A stretch of 64,000 nucleotides of DNA, from NCBI GenBank assembly GCA_041913045.1, contig JAYSGB010000022.1:1-64000 (forward strand), given 5' to 3'. Under the pieces are notes generated by a model that did not search any database, was not told the DNA's origin, and worked only from the letters and a program-made list of their open reading frames with translations. The position numbers were made by a program, and so were the translations under genes. Below are positions 16,316 to 25,376 of the stretch, piece after piece. The first letter of the stretch is position 1, and every line of letters begins with the position of its first letter. Source of the stretch: CAMLOF01 sp041913045. GTDB lineage: Bacteria; Pseudomonadota; Gammaproteobacteria; Burkholderiales; Burkholderiaceae_C.

Positions 16316-16426
16316 GGTTTTGCGCCAAGCCAGCCCCTGGCCACGGTAAAATACGAGGCTTTGCGCCGCCCGCTTGGCGGCGTGATGCAAGCCCCCGTTT
16401 TTTCCACCCCACAGGTACACGCCACC

Positions 16427-17623
16427 ATGTCTCTGTTCACCGCCGTCGAAATGGCCCCCCGCGACCCCATCCTGGGTCTGAATGAGCAGTTCGCTGCCGA
16501 CACCAACCCCAACAAGGTCAACCTGGGCGTGGGCGTCTATTACGACGACAACGGCAAGCTGCCCCTGCTGCAGTGCGTGCAGCAGGCTGAAAAGGCCATG
16601 ATGGACAAGCCCGCCGCGCGTGGCTACCTGCCCATCGACGGTATTGCCGCCTACGACAACGCCGTGAAGGGCCTGGTGTTTGGCGTTGACAGCGAACCGG
16701 TCAAGAGCGGCCGCGTGGCCACCGTGCAGGCACTGGGCGGCACTGGCGGCCTGAAGATTGGCGCTGACTTCCTGAAGAAGCTCACCCCCAACGCCAAGGT
16801 GCTGATTTCCGACCCGAGCTGGGAAAACCACCGCGCGCTGTTCACCAACGCGGGCTTCACCGTTGAAACCTACGCCTACTACGACGCGGCCAAGCGTGGC
16901 GTGAACTTTGAAGGCATGCTGGCCAGCCTGAACGCCGCTGCGCCTGGCACCATCGTGGTGCTGCACGCCTGCTGCCACAACCCCACGGGTTACGACATCA
17001 CTGCTGAGCAGTGGGACCAGGTGGTTGCCGCCGTCAAGGCTAAGGGCCTGACCGCCTTCCTGGACATGGCCTACCAGGGCTTTGGCCACGGCATTGCCGA
17101 AGACGGCGCCGTGATCCAGAAGTTCGTGGCCGCTGGCCTCACCTTCTTCGTGTCCACGTCTTTCTCCAAGAGCTTCAGCCTGTACGGCGAGCGCGTGGGC
17201 GCCCTGAGCGTGCTGTGCGAGAACAAGGAAGAAGCCGACCGCGTGCTGAGCCAGCTGAAGATCGCAATCCGCACCAACTACTCCAACCCGCCCACCCACG
17301 GTGGCGCCGTGGTGGCTGCCGTGCTGAACAACCCCGAGCTGCGCGCCCTGTGGGAAAAGGAACTGGGTGAAATGCGCGTGCGCATCAAGGCCATGCGCCA
17401 GAAGCTGGTGGACGGCCTGAAGGCCGCTGGCATTCAGCAGGACATGAGCTTCATCACCACGCAGATTGGCATGTTCAGCTACTCTGGCCTGACCAAGGAC
17501 CAGATGGTGCGCCTGCGCAGCGAGTTTGGTGTGTACGGCACCGACACCGGCCGGATGTGCGTGGCCGCGCTGAACAGCAAGAACATCGATTACGTCTGCA
17601 AATCGATCGCCGCAGTGTTGTAA
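16427..17623 (+). CDS. tyrB: Aromatic/aspartate aminotransferase (class I PLP enzyme)
   Basis: A 398-residue class I aminotransferase of the TyrB/AspC group, transferring amino groups between aspartate or aromatic amino acids and 2-oxoglutarate. The opening MSLFTAVEMAPRDPILGL and NLGVGVYYDDNGK are typical. The PLP lysine lies in STSFSKSFSLYGERVG, and the substrate arginine lies near the C-terminal TDTGRMCVAAL. ATG 16427 gives the usual length; the frame extends upstream without coding character. In related genomes I recall this gene standing divergent from uvrB, which here is 5.3 kb away. The symbol tyrB is preferred over aspC with modest certainty. Confidence 0.92.
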   Translation: MSLFTAVEMAPRDPILGLNEQFAADTNPNKVNLGVGVYYDDNGKLPLLQCVQQAEKAMMDKPAARGYLPIDGIAAYDNAVKGLVFGVDSEPVKSGRVATVQALGGTGGLKIGADFLKKLTPNAKVLISDPSWENHRALFTNAGFTVETYAYYDAAKRGVNFEGMLASLNAAAPGTIVVLHACCHNPTGYDITAEQWDQVVAAVKAKGLTAFLDMAYQGFGHGIAEDGAVIQKFVAAGLTFFVSTSFSKSFSLYGERVGALSVLCENKEEADRVLSQLKIAIRTNYSNPPTHGGAVVAAVLNNPELRALWEKELGEMRVRIKAMRQKLVDGLKAAGIQQDMSFITTQIGMFSYSGLTKDQMVRLRSEFGVYGTDTGRMCVAALNSKNIDYVCKSIAAVL

Positions 17624-17656
17624 AACGCACCTGGGTTTCGCCAATGCGACAGACGG

Positions 17657-17677
17657 AGCCCGGCATTGCGTCGGGCT
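17657..17677 (+). terminator. Hairpin after the aminotransferase
   Basis: Stem AGCCCG/CGGGCT with a 9-base loop, 33 bases beyond the stop and followed by a weak T-rich stretch (TCGTTCATTAT). Plausible intrinsic terminator between tyrB and phaZ. Confidence 0.45.
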
Positions 17678-17709
17678 TCGTTCATTATGAGGCATATCCT
17701 GTTATATTT

Positions 17710-17722
17710 GTTGCACTGCAAC
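17710..17722 (+). promoter_or_regulatory. GTTGCA-C-TGCAAC palindrome before phaZ
   Basis: A perfect 13-base palindrome, within TTTGTTGCACTGCAACATAA, 22 bases before the depolymerase ATG and next to a TATATT -10-like run. TGC-rich palindromes of this sort are the reported targets of PhaR, the PHB-sensing repressor. The link is by resemblance only. Confidence 0.45.
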
Positions 17723-17744
17723 ATAACCGTGTAGCGAGGCCTTC

Positions 17745-19142
17745 ATGCTGTACCAGTTCTACGAGACCCAGCGCTCCTTGATGGAGCCCTTTTCCGACCT
17801 TGCCCAGCTGACGGCCAAGCTGTACGCCAACCCCCTGTCGCCCCTGGGGCAGACGCCGTTCTCGCAACGCATTGCTGCGGGCTATGACCTGGTGCACCGC
17901 CTGGGCAAAGACTACGAAAAGCCCGAGTTCGGAATCACCACTGTGGACGTAGGCAACGTACACGTGGCCATTGCGGAACGGGTTGAAATTGATAAACCTT
18001 TCTGTGAGCTACGCCGTTTCAAGCGCTATTCGGACGACGCTGACACCATCCTGCGTTTGAAGCAACAGCCTGTGGTGCTGATCGTGGCGCCGCTCTCGGG
18101 CCACTACGCCACGCTGTTGCGCGACACGGTGCGCACCATGCTGGCAGACCACAAGGTCTACATCACCGACTGGAAGAACGCCCGCTTGGTGCCGATGAGC
18201 GAAGGCGACTTCCACCTGGACGACTATGTGAACTACGTGCAGGAGTTCATTCGCTACCTGCAGGGCATCTACGGCAACTGCCACGTGATGAGCGTGTGCC
18301 AGCCCACCGTGCCGGTGCTCGCGGCTGTGTCGCTCATGTCCAGCCGGGGCGAGCTGCCGCCGCTGTCCATGACCATGATGGGCGGCCCGATTGATGCGCG
18401 CAAATCGCCCACGGCGGTGAACAACCTGGCGGTGCACCGCAGCATCGACTGGTTTGAAAATAATGTGATCTATAGGGTGCCCACCAACTTCCCGGGCGCT
18501 GGGCGCCGTGTGTACCCGGGCTTCTTGCAGCACGCTGGTTTCATCGCCATGAACCCGGACCGCCACGCCAACAGCCATTACGACTACTTCCAGGACTTGA
18601 TCAAGGGCGACAACGACAGCATTGAAGCCCACCGCAAGTTCTACGACGAGTACAACGCCGTGCTCGACATGGACGCCAACTACTACCTGGAAACCATCAA
18701 CACGGTGTTCCAGGAGTTCAAGCTGGTGAACGGTACCTGGGAAGTGCGCAACGAAAAAGGCGTGAAGGAACTGGTGCGCCCGCAGGACATTCGCGACACC
18801 GGCCTGCTGACGGTGGAAGGCGAGCTGGACGATATTTCCGGCAGCGGCCAGACCCGCTCGGCGCACGACCTGTGCACCGGCATTGTCGACAGCGAGCAGC
18901 GCCATTACGAAGTGAAGGGCGCGGGCCACTACGGCATCTTCAGCGGCCGCCGTTGGCGCGAAAAGGTGTACCCGGTGGTGAAGGCATTCATTGAAGAGCA
19001 CAACGCCGGGCTGAAGAAGGCCCAATCTGCACCAGTGGCGGCGCCCCAGCACGCCGCTGAACCTGTAACAGCCCCCGCGACGGCAGCCCGCAAGGCTCCA
19101 GTACGTAAGGCCGCTGCCAAGAAGACCACGGGCAAGGCTTGA
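17745..19142 (+). CDS. phaZ: Intracellular polyhydroxybutyrate depolymerase
   Basis: A 465-residue PhaZ-type enzyme that mobilises stored PHB granules. The start MLYQFYETQRSLMEPFSD is the family signature. The nucleophile is a cysteine in MSVCQPTVPVLA, as in Ralstonia-type intracellular depolymerases. The catalytic histidine lies in GAGHYGIFSGRRWRE. After the fold ends (about residue 420) a 45-residue Ala/Lys/Pro-rich tail follows, reminiscent of phasin or histone-like tails and perhaps used for granule or DNA contact. The stop overlaps the next gene. The synthesis genes phaC, phaA and phaB lie 20 kb away. Confidence 0.93.
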   Translation: MLYQFYETQRSLMEPFSDLAQLTAKLYANPLSPLGQTPFSQRIAAGYDLVHRLGKDYEKPEFGITTVDVGNVHVAIAERVEIDKPFCELRRFKRYSDDADTILRLKQQPVVLIVAPLSGHYATLLRDTVRTMLADHKVYITDWKNARLVPMSEGDFHLDDYVNYVQEFIRYLQGIYGNCHVMSVCQPTVPVLAAVSLMSSRGELPPLSMTMMGGPIDARKSPTAVNNLAVHRSIDWFENNVIYRVPTNFPGAGRRVYPGFLQHAGFIAMNPDRHANSHYDYFQDLIKGDNDSIEAHRKFYDEYNAVLDMDANYYLETINTVFQEFKLVNGTWEVRNEKGVKELVRPQDIRDTGLLTVEGELDDISGSGQTRSAHDLCTGIVDSEQRHYEVKGAGHYGIFSGRRWREKVYPVVKAFIEEHNAGLKKAQSAPVAAPQHAAEPVTAPATAARKAPVRKAAAKKTTGKA

Positions 19143-19816
19143 CGGCGACCGACCCACGCACCGAACTGGCCGCGCGCATAGACGCGGCCTTGCCGCAGAT
19201 GCAGTGCACGCGTTGCGGCTACCCCGATTGCGCCCGTTACGCGGCAGCCATTGCCGCGGGCGAGGCAGAAATCAACCAATGCCCGCCGGGCGGTGAGGAA
19301 GGCGTGCGGCGGCTGGCGGCCATTACCGGGCGCCCCGCCCTGCCCCTGAACCCCGAACACGGCCTGGAAGGGCCGCTGACGGTAGCGGTGATTGACGAGA
19401 ACTGGTGCATAGGCTGCACGCTGTGCATCAAGGCCTGCCCCACGGACGCCATTGTGGGCGCCAACAAGCGCATGCACACGGTGTTGGAGCCCTATTGCAC
19501 GGGCTGCGAACTGTGCATTCCCGTGTGCCCTGTGGACTGCATCAGCCTGGAGAACGTGAGCGGCGCGGCCACGGGCTGGGCAGCGTGGTCGCCCAAGCAA
19601 GCGGACTTGGCGCGTTCACGCTACCAGTGGCACTTGCAGCGCACCCAGCGCGACGCTGCCGAACACCAGGACCGGCAGGACAAAAAGGCCCAGGACAAAC
19701 TGGCGAATCTGGAAGAGCATTCCAAGCACACCGACCCGGCCACGCTGGACAAGAAACGCGCCGTGATCGAGGCTGCCCTGGCCCGTGCGCGTGCGGCGCG
19801 GCAGGCCAAGAGCTAA
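19139..19816 (+). CDS. RnfB-like iron-sulfur electron-transfer protein
   Basis: A 225-residue protein. An N-terminal Fe-S domain (CTRCGYPDCARY ... CPPGG) is followed by two [4Fe-4S] ferredoxin motifs, CIGCTLCIKACP and CTGCELCIPVCP. A charged helical tail closes it. It matches the RnfB/RsxB subunit but lacks the N-terminal membrane anchor, and no other rnf gene is nearby. It probably acts as a soluble ferredoxin-like carrier. It starts with TTG overlapping the phaZ stop (TTGA). Confidence 0.85.
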   Translation: MTATDPRTELAARIDAALPQMQCTRCGYPDCARYAAAIAAGEAEINQCPPGGEEGVRRLAAITGRPALPLNPEHGLEGPLTVAVIDENWCIGCTLCIKACPTDAIVGANKRMHTVLEPYCTGCELCIPVCPVDCISLENVSGAATGWAAWSPKQADLARSRYQWHLQRTQRDAAEHQDRQDKKAQDKLANLEEHSKHTDPATLDKKRAVIEAALARARAARQAKS

Positions 19817-19828
19817 ACCATTTGTGGC

Positions 19829-19850
19829 GCGCCCGAGCCGATTCGGGCGC
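19829..19850. terminator. Hairpin between convergent genes
   Basis: Stem GCGCCCGA/TCGGGCGC with a 6-base loop between the ends of the RnfB-like gene and the P450 gene. No T-run on either side. Likely serves both transcripts. Confidence 0.45.
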
Positions 19851-19860
19851 TTGGGCTGCG

Positions 19861-21081
19861 TCAGGCCACGCGCAACGGCAGAGTAGCCAAACCCCGGTAA
19901 AGCGGGTTGCGGTTGCGCAGCGGCTCACCATCCAGCTCCAGCCCCGGCTTGTGCATGGCCAGCGCGCGCAACACGGCTTGCGTTTCCATTTGCGTGAGCG
20001 CAGCCCCTATGCAGATGTGCGCACCGCTGCCGAACGACAGGGCGCCAGGGTTGGCGCGGTCGATTTGCAGGGCGTCAGGGTTGCTGTGGCGGGCAGGGTC
20101 GCGGTTAGCAGAGCCGATCAGCGGCAGGATCAGGTCGCCCCGCTGAACGGCTTGGCCGCACAGCGTCATGGCGCGGGTGGCACGGCGGCCGGTCCACTGC
20201 ACGGGGCTGTCGAAGCGCAGCAGTTCACGCACGGCGTTACCTGCCAGTTTCGGCTGCTGACAAAGCAGGCGCCATTGGCCAGGGTGTGAAAGCAAGGCGT
20301 GCAGGCCGTTGCCCAGAAGGTTGCGGGTGGTTTCGTAACCGGCGAACAGCAGCATGGCGCACTGGGCCAGCAGTTCCAGGCCCGATTCGATCTGCCCCTG
20401 CGCTTCAGCTTGCAACAGGCGGCTCACCAGGTCGTCGCCCAGGTGCTGGCGGCGCCAGGGCAACAGTTCGCGCTCGAAGTACGCGGTCATCTCCAGCAGG
20501 CTGCGCTGGGCACGCAGCAGCTGGGCATGCTCGGGCTGCGCAGCGCCAATGAATACCGCGATGTCGTCGCACCAGCGCATGAAGGTGGCGTCCAGCGCTG
20601 GGTCCACGTTCATCAAACGGCCGATGACGCGCGCGGGCAGCGGCCGCGCAATCTGCGCCATGAAGTCGAACGGGCCATCGAGCGCAAGCACACGCTCGGC
20701 CACGGTAACGTCCAGCCAGGCTTGCATCTGGGCCAAGGCATCAGGCCGGAAGGCGGGCATGAGGATCTGGCGCAGACGGCCATGGTCGGGCGCGTCCAGA
20801 AAGAGCATGGCGCGCGCGAACAGGCTTTGGAAGGGGCGCAGTTCGACCCGGCCTTGCTGCGCGGCGGCCATGACCCAGCCGCCCGTGCGCTGTGCGGAAA
20901 GCGCAGGGTCGCGCAAGGCCGCCTCAACATCAGCGTGGCGGGTGAGCAGCCATGCTCCGCCAAAGAAGCCGTCGCTCCACAGCATGGCTCCCTCTTCGCG
21001 CCACGCCTGGTAGGCGGGGTACGGGTTGTCGAGGAATGCTTCGTCTATCGACGGTGCCGTGACGGCCTCGGCCAGTGTCAT
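19861..21081 (-). CDS. Cytochrome P450, last gene of the biotin operon
   Basis: A 406-residue bacterial P450. The I-helix LLFAGYETTRNLLGN carries the acid-alcohol pair region (ETT). The K-helix ELLRF precedes the heme loop FGSGAHICIGAALTQ with C357 as heme thiolate. Its ATG overlaps the bioB stop (ATGA), so it is translated with the biotin genes. Bacillus BioI is a P450 that cleaves acyl-ACP to pimeloyl-ACP, the first biotin intermediate. A similar role here is inferred from position only. The redox partner could be the RnfB-like or Isc ferredoxin, but nothing shows that. Confidence 0.88.
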   Translation of the reverse strand: MTLAEAVTAPSIDEAFLDNPYPAYQAWREEGAMLWSDGFFGGAWLLTRHADVEAALRDPALSAQRTGGWVMAAAQQGRVELRPFQSLFARAMLFLDAPDHGRLRQILMPAFRPDALAQMQAWLDVTVAERVLALDGPFDFMAQIARPLPARVIGRLMNVDPALDATFMRWCDDIAVFIGAAQPEHAQLLRAQRSLLEMTAYFERELLPWRRQHLGDDLVSRLLQAEAQGQIESGLELLAQCAMLLFAGYETTRNLLGNGLHALLSHPGQWRLLCQQPKLAGNAVRELLRFDSPVQWTGRRATRAMTLCGQAVQRGDLILPLIGSANRDPARHSNPDALQIDRANPGALSFGSGAHICIGAALTQMETQAVLRALAMHKPGLELDGEPLRNRNPLYRGLATLPLRVA

Positions 21082-22118
21082 GCTTCGGCGCCCGTGACCT
21101 CGGCGTCCTTCACTTCGGGGCGCTCGCCCTTGGGCTTGAGGCCCAGGCGCTCGAACAGGCGGCGGTCACGCTGGGCCTGGGGGTTGGTGGTGGTGAGCAG
21201 GCGGTCACCGTAGAAGATGGAGTTGGCACCCGCCGCGAAGCACAGGGCTTGCAGGGCGTCATCCATCTGCTCGCGGCCTGCCGACAGGCGCACCATGGTG
21301 GTGGGCATGGTGATGCGCGCCACGGCGATGGTGCGCACGAACTCAAAGGGGTCGATGGGTTCGGCGTCGGCCAACGGGGTGCCGGGCACGGCGACGAGGT
21401 TGTTGATGGGCACGGACTCGGGGTATGGGTCGAGGTTGGCAAGCTGGGCAATGAGGCCCGCGCGCTGGGTGCGCGTTTCACCCATGCCCACGATGCCGCC
21501 GCAGCACACGTTGATGCCTGCCTGGCGGACGTTGTCCAGGGTGTCCAGCCGGTCCTGGTAGGTGCGGGTGCTGATGATGCTGCCGTAGTGGTCGGGCGAG
21601 GTGTCGAGGTTGTGGTTGTAGTAGTCCAGCCCGGCGTCCTTGAGCTGGCGGGCCTGGTCGCCGTCGAGCATACCCAGCGTCATGCAGGTTTCCAGGCCCA
21701 GGCCGCGCACGCCTTCAATCATCGCGGCGACGCGCTCCATGTCGCGCTCCTTGGGGCTGCGCCAGGCTGCGCCCATGCAGAAGCGCGTGGCGCCCTGCTC
21801 TTTGGCGGCGCGGGCGGCGTCAAGCACCTCGTCCAGCGGCATGATCTTGCTGGCTTCCAGCCCGGTGTCGAAATGCGAGGACTGGGGGCAGTAGCCGCAG
21901 TCTTCGGCGCAGCCACCGGTCTTGATGGACAGCAGCGTGGAGAGCTGCACCTCGTTGGGGTCGAAGTTTTCACGGTGCACCTGTTGGGCGCGGAAAAGCA
22001 GGTCCATGAAAGGAAGGTCGTACAGCGCTTCCACGGCGGCCACGGTCCAGCGGGTTTCGGGCACGCCCACGTTGGCGCGGCGCAGAGACGAAAGAGAGAT
22101 AGGTGCGACGGTGGTCAT
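21078..22118 (-). CDS. bioB: Biotin synthase
   Basis: A 346-residue radical-SAM enzyme that inserts sulfur into dethiobiotin. The SAM-cluster motif CAEDCGYCPQSSH (C-x3-C-x2-C) is near residue 66. Ligands for the second, sacrificial cluster are present (MTLGML region and NVCCGGIVGMGE). RLSAGREQM near residue 265 fits the family. It overlaps bioD upstream and the P450 downstream by four bases each. Confidence 0.97.
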   Translation of the reverse strand: MTTVAPISLSSLRRANVGVPETRWTVAAVEALYDLPFMDLLFRAQQVHRENFDPNEVQLSTLLSIKTGGCAEDCGYCPQSSHFDTGLEASKIMPLDEVLDAARAAKEQGATRFCMGAAWRSPKERDMERVAAMIEGVRGLGLETCMTLGMLDGDQARQLKDAGLDYYNHNLDTSPDHYGSIISTRTYQDRLDTLDNVRQAGINVCCGGIVGMGETRTQRAGLIAQLANLDPYPESVPINNLVAVPGTPLADAEPIDPFEFVRTIAVARITMPTTMVRLSAGREQMDDALQALCFAAGANSIFYGDRLLTTTNPQAQRDRRLFERLGLKPKGERPEVKDAEVTGAEA

Positions 22119-22843
22119 GGTGTCACTTCAAAAGAGGGTTGCTTCAGGCCGAACAGGGTTTGCAGGCCGACGGTAGAAAGATGCGGTGCGACGGAGGCCG
22201 CGTCTGGGCTTTCCAGATGGGGAACGACACCCAGGCAAGGCACGTGAAAACGCCGCTCAAACTCTTGCGTGAGGGTGTGGATGTTGTCTTGCAAGTGCAG
22301 CATGGCCGGGTCCAGCGTGTTGCCCACCCAGCCTGCCAGGTGCAGGCGGCGTGCGACGATGGCCTCTGCCGTGAGCAACGCGTGGTTGATGCAGCCCAAG
22401 CGCAGCCCGACGACGAGCACCACCGGCAGGTTCAGCGCGCACATGAGGTGCGAGCTGTCCCAGTTGGAGCCCAGCGGCACACACAGGCCGCCCGCACCTT
22501 CCACCACGATCAGGTCGGCACGCTGGGCGAGTTGGCGAGCGCCCTGCTCCAGCGTGTCTCGATCGATCACACGCCCTTCGGCATGCGCGGCCAGATGCGG
22601 CGCGCAGGGTTGGCGCAACTGGCAAGGGCCCACCTCTTCAGGTTGCAGTTCGATATTGCTGGCAGCCCACAGGGTGTGCACGTCTTCATTGACCCACTGC
22701 CCGGCGATGTTGTCCATGCCTGCGGCCACGGGCTTGTAGCCGGCCACGCGCAGGCCGGCCTGGGCGGCGCGGCGCAGCAGACCGGCACTGACGCGGGTCT
22801 TGCCCACTTCAGTGTCGGTGCCGGTGACGAAACAGCCTTTCAT
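22115..22843 (-). CDS. bioD: Dethiobiotin synthetase
   Basis: A 242-residue ATP-dependent synthetase that closes the ureido ring of diaminopelargonate. The P-loop is GTDTEVGKTRVSAGLL at the N-terminus. VVEGAGGLCVPL near residue 115 is the conserved second nucleotide/substrate segment. It overlaps bioF by ATGA and bioB by ATGA, within the bioA-F-D-B run. Confidence 0.95.
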   Translation of the reverse strand: MKGCFVTGTDTEVGKTRVSAGLLRRAAQAGLRVAGYKPVAAGMDNIAGQWVNEDVHTLWAASNIELQPEEVGPCQLRQPCAPHLAAHAEGRVIDRDTLEQGARQLAQRADLIVVEGAGGLCVPLGSNWDSSHLMCALNLPVVLVVGLRLGCINHALLTAEAIVARRLHLAGWVGNTLDPAMLHLQDNIHTLTQEFERRFHVPCLGVVPHLESPDAASVAPHLSTVGLQTLFGLKQPSFEVTP

Positions 22844-24042
22844 GCTTGTTCCTTTTTCAGAATGTCGGTGAGAGCGCCCAGCAGTTGGTCCACATCGGCT
22901 GCGGTGTGGCTGGCAGAAATCGTCAGGCGCAAACGAGCCGTGCCCACGGGCACGGTGGGCGGGCGAATGGCGGGCACACGAATGCCGCGCGCTTCCAGCG
23001 CGGCTTCCAGTGCCAGTGCGCGTGCGTTGTCGCCCACGATGAGGGGTTGAATGGGCGTGAAGGACGCTGGCAGCGACAGGCCCGGGTGGCGCTCTGCCAG
23101 CGTTGCCAGCCCTGTGCGCAGTTGGGCAACCAACTCGTTCAACCGTTCACGCCGTTGACTGCCCTCGGCGCCCTCGATCAGTGCCAGAGCATGCCCCAGC
23201 GCATGCGCCAACGCGGGCGGCATGGCCGTGGTGTAGATGTAAGGTCGGGCGCGCTGCACCAGCCATTCGACGATGACGGGGTGCGCGGCCACGAAGGCGC
23301 CCGACACCCCGGCGGCCTTGCCGAGCGTGCCCATGCAGATCAGGCGTTCGCTGCAAAGGCCGAAATGTTCCAGGCTGCCGTGGCCATGCGCGCCCAGCAC
23401 ACCAAAGCCATGTGCATCGTCAATGACCAGCCAGGCGTCGTATTGCTCGGCCAGGCGCAGCAACGCGGGCAGGTCGGCCACGTCGCCGTCCATGCTGAAG
23501 ACGGCGTCGGTGACGATGAGTTTCACCGGGGTGGTGCAGGCGCGCAACTGGCGTTCCAGCGCGTCAAGCTGCCCATGGGGGTAGCGCAGCAGCTTGGCGC
23601 GGGCCAGCAAGGCACCGTCGATGAGCGAGGCGTGGTTGAGCTTGTCGGACAGGATGGTGGCTTGTTCATCACCCAGCGCCGTCATCAGCGCCACGTTGGC
23701 CATGTAGCCGCTGCAGAACAGCAGCGCACGTGCGCCGGGGATGTGCGGCGCTAGCCATTGCGCGAGGGTGGTTTCCAACGCGGCATGCGCCTGGCTGTGG
23801 CCGCTCACGAGGTGCGACGCGCCGCTGCCCGCGCCCCACAGGCGGGCGCCTTCGGCCAAAGCATCAATCACACCCTGATGGCTTGCCAAACCCAGGTAGT
23901 CGTTGCTGCAGAAGGCGAGCATGTTGCCACTGCCTTGCCAATGTTGGTGCGGGCCACACGGCGACGTACCCACCCTGCGGCGCCTACGCAGGGCGGCAGC
24001 GTCGATGTCAAGCAGTTGACGGTTGATGTGTTCGATCAGCAT
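22840..24042 (-). CDS. bioF: 8-amino-7-oxononanoate synthase
   Basis: A 400-residue alpha-oxoamine synthase that condenses pimeloyl-ACP/CoA with alanine. The PLP lysine lies in GTLGKAAGVSGAFV near residue 238. FCSNDYLGLA at 44-53 and DDAHGFGVLG are family marks. The start at 24042 overlaps the end of bioA by 35 bases, so a slightly later start is conceivable. Third gene from the end of the biotin block. Confidence 0.95.
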   Translation of the reverse strand: MLIEHINRQLLDIDAAALRRRRRVGTSPCGPHQHWQGSGNMLAFCSNDYLGLASHQGVIDALAEGARLWGAGSGASHLVSGHSQAHAALETTLAQWLAPHIPGARALLFCSGYMANVALMTALGDEQATILSDKLNHASLIDGALLARAKLLRYPHGQLDALERQLRACTTPVKLIVTDAVFSMDGDVADLPALLRLAEQYDAWLVIDDAHGFGVLGAHGHGSLEHFGLCSERLICMGTLGKAAGVSGAFVAAHPVIVEWLVQRARPYIYTTAMPPALAHALGHALALIEGAEGSQRRERLNELVAQLRTGLATLAERHPGLSLPASFTPIQPLIVGDNARALALEAALEARGIRVPAIRPPTVPVGTARLRLTISASHTAADVDQLLGALTDILKKEQA

Positions 24043-25375
24043 CAGGCTGTTGCAACGTGTCGTGCAGGGTGGCCTGCAAGCGCTCGGACAACCAGCGCGA
24101 GAGGTCCCCGTCGAGCACGTAGGGGGGCATCAGGTACACGGTGCGCCCGATGGGGCGAACCAGCAGTTCGTGGCGGCGACCCGCCAGGTGAAACGCCTCA
24201 GCAAAGCGGCCCTGGGCAAGCTCTGCCTTGACGTCAAAGGCCCAGATCATGCCACGGCGGCGCGGGTGCTCCACCCCGGGGTATGCCATGAGAGGTGCCA
24301 GTGCCTGGTCGAGCAAGGCCGCTTGTTGGGCGTTGCGGCCCAGCACGTCCTGGGTGTCGAAACGGTCGAGCACGGCCAGCGCCGCCCGGCAGGCCAGCGC
24401 GTTTCCGGTGTAGGAATGCGAATGCAGGAAGCCGCGCGCCACGTCGTCGGACAGGAAGGCGCGGTAGATGGCGTCGCGGCACAAAACCAACGACAGCGGC
24501 AGAAAACCGCCGGTGATGCCCTTGGAGAGGCACACGAAATCGGGCCAGATGCCCGCCTGTTCGCAGGCGAAGAAGGTGCCCGTGCGGCCACAGCCCACGG
24601 CAATCTCGTCGGCGATGAGGTGCACGCTGTAATGGTCGCACAGCGCGCGCACCCGTTGCAGGTAGGACGCATGGTGCATGGCCATGCCTGCGGCGCATTG
24701 CACCAGCGGCTCCACGATGACGGCGGCGATGTGCGCGTGGCGTTCGGCCAGCAGCGCTTCCAAGTCGGCAGCGGCGCGTTGGGCCACAGCTGCAGCGTCC
24801 TCGCCTTCAGCGGCCTGGCGGTCGTCGGGCGATGCCACCTGGTGCGATCGCATCAGCAGTGGGTCGTAGGCGTCGCGGAAGACGGGCACGTCCGTGACGG
24901 CCAGGGCGCCCAGCGTTTCGCCGTGGTAACCCTGGCGCACGCAGACGAATTCGCGCTTGCCACCCTGCCCCACGTTGCGCCAGTGGTGGAAGCTCATCTT
25001 GAGCGCGATTTCCACGGCGGACGCACCGTCGCTGGCGTAGAAGGCGTGGCCCAGCACGCCACCCGTGCGGGCCGACAACCGTTCCGCCAGTTCAATGGCG
25101 GGCGCGTGGGTGCACCCAGCCAGCATCACGTGGGGCAATACGTCCAGTTGCTGCTTGAGCGCGTTGACGATGCCCTCGTCGGCATGACCGAACAGATTGA
25201 CCCACCAGCTGCTGTTGGCGTCGAAGTAGCGGTTGCCCTCCTGGTCGTACAGCCAAGGGCCATGGGCGCGGGCGATGGGCAGCGGCGGCACCACGGCCGC
25301 GCGTTGCATTTGCGTGCAGGGGTGCCACACGCTGGCCAGGCTGCGGGCCTGCCAGTCGGCGTTACCTTGTACCAC
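24008..25375 (-). CDS. bioA: Adenosylmethionine-8-amino-7-oxononanoate aminotransferase
   Basis: A 455-residue class III aminotransferase that uses SAM as amino donor to make diaminopelargonate. SLASVWHPCTQMQ at the start and YFDANSSWWVNLFGH are BioA signatures. DEIAVGCGRTG precedes the PLP lysine in LSKGITGGFLPLSLVL. It begins with GTG one base after the epimerase stop. The biotin genes are therefore joined directly to the propionyl-CoA carboxylase genes. Confidence 0.95.
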   Translation of the reverse strand: MVQGNADWQARSLASVWHPCTQMQRAAVVPPLPIARAHGPWLYDQEGNRYFDANSSWWVNLFGHADEGIVNALKQQLDVLPHVMLAGCTHAPAIELAERLSARTGGVLGHAFYASDGASAVEIALKMSFHHWRNVGQGGKREFVCVRQGYHGETLGALAVTDVPVFRDAYDPLLMRSHQVASPDDRQAAEGEDAAAVAQRAAADLEALLAERHAHIAAVIVEPLVQCAAGMAMHHASYLQRVRALCDHYSVHLIADEIAVGCGRTGTFFACEQAGIWPDFVCLSKGITGGFLPLSLVLCRDAIYRAFLSDDVARGFLHSHSYTGNALACRAALAVLDRFDTQDVLGRNAQQAALLDQALAPLMAYPGVEHPRRRGMIWAFDVKAELAQGRFAEAFHLAGRRHELLVRPIGRTVYLMPPYVLDGDLSRWLSERLQATLHDTLQQPDADRTHQPSTA

Positions 25376-25376
25376 G

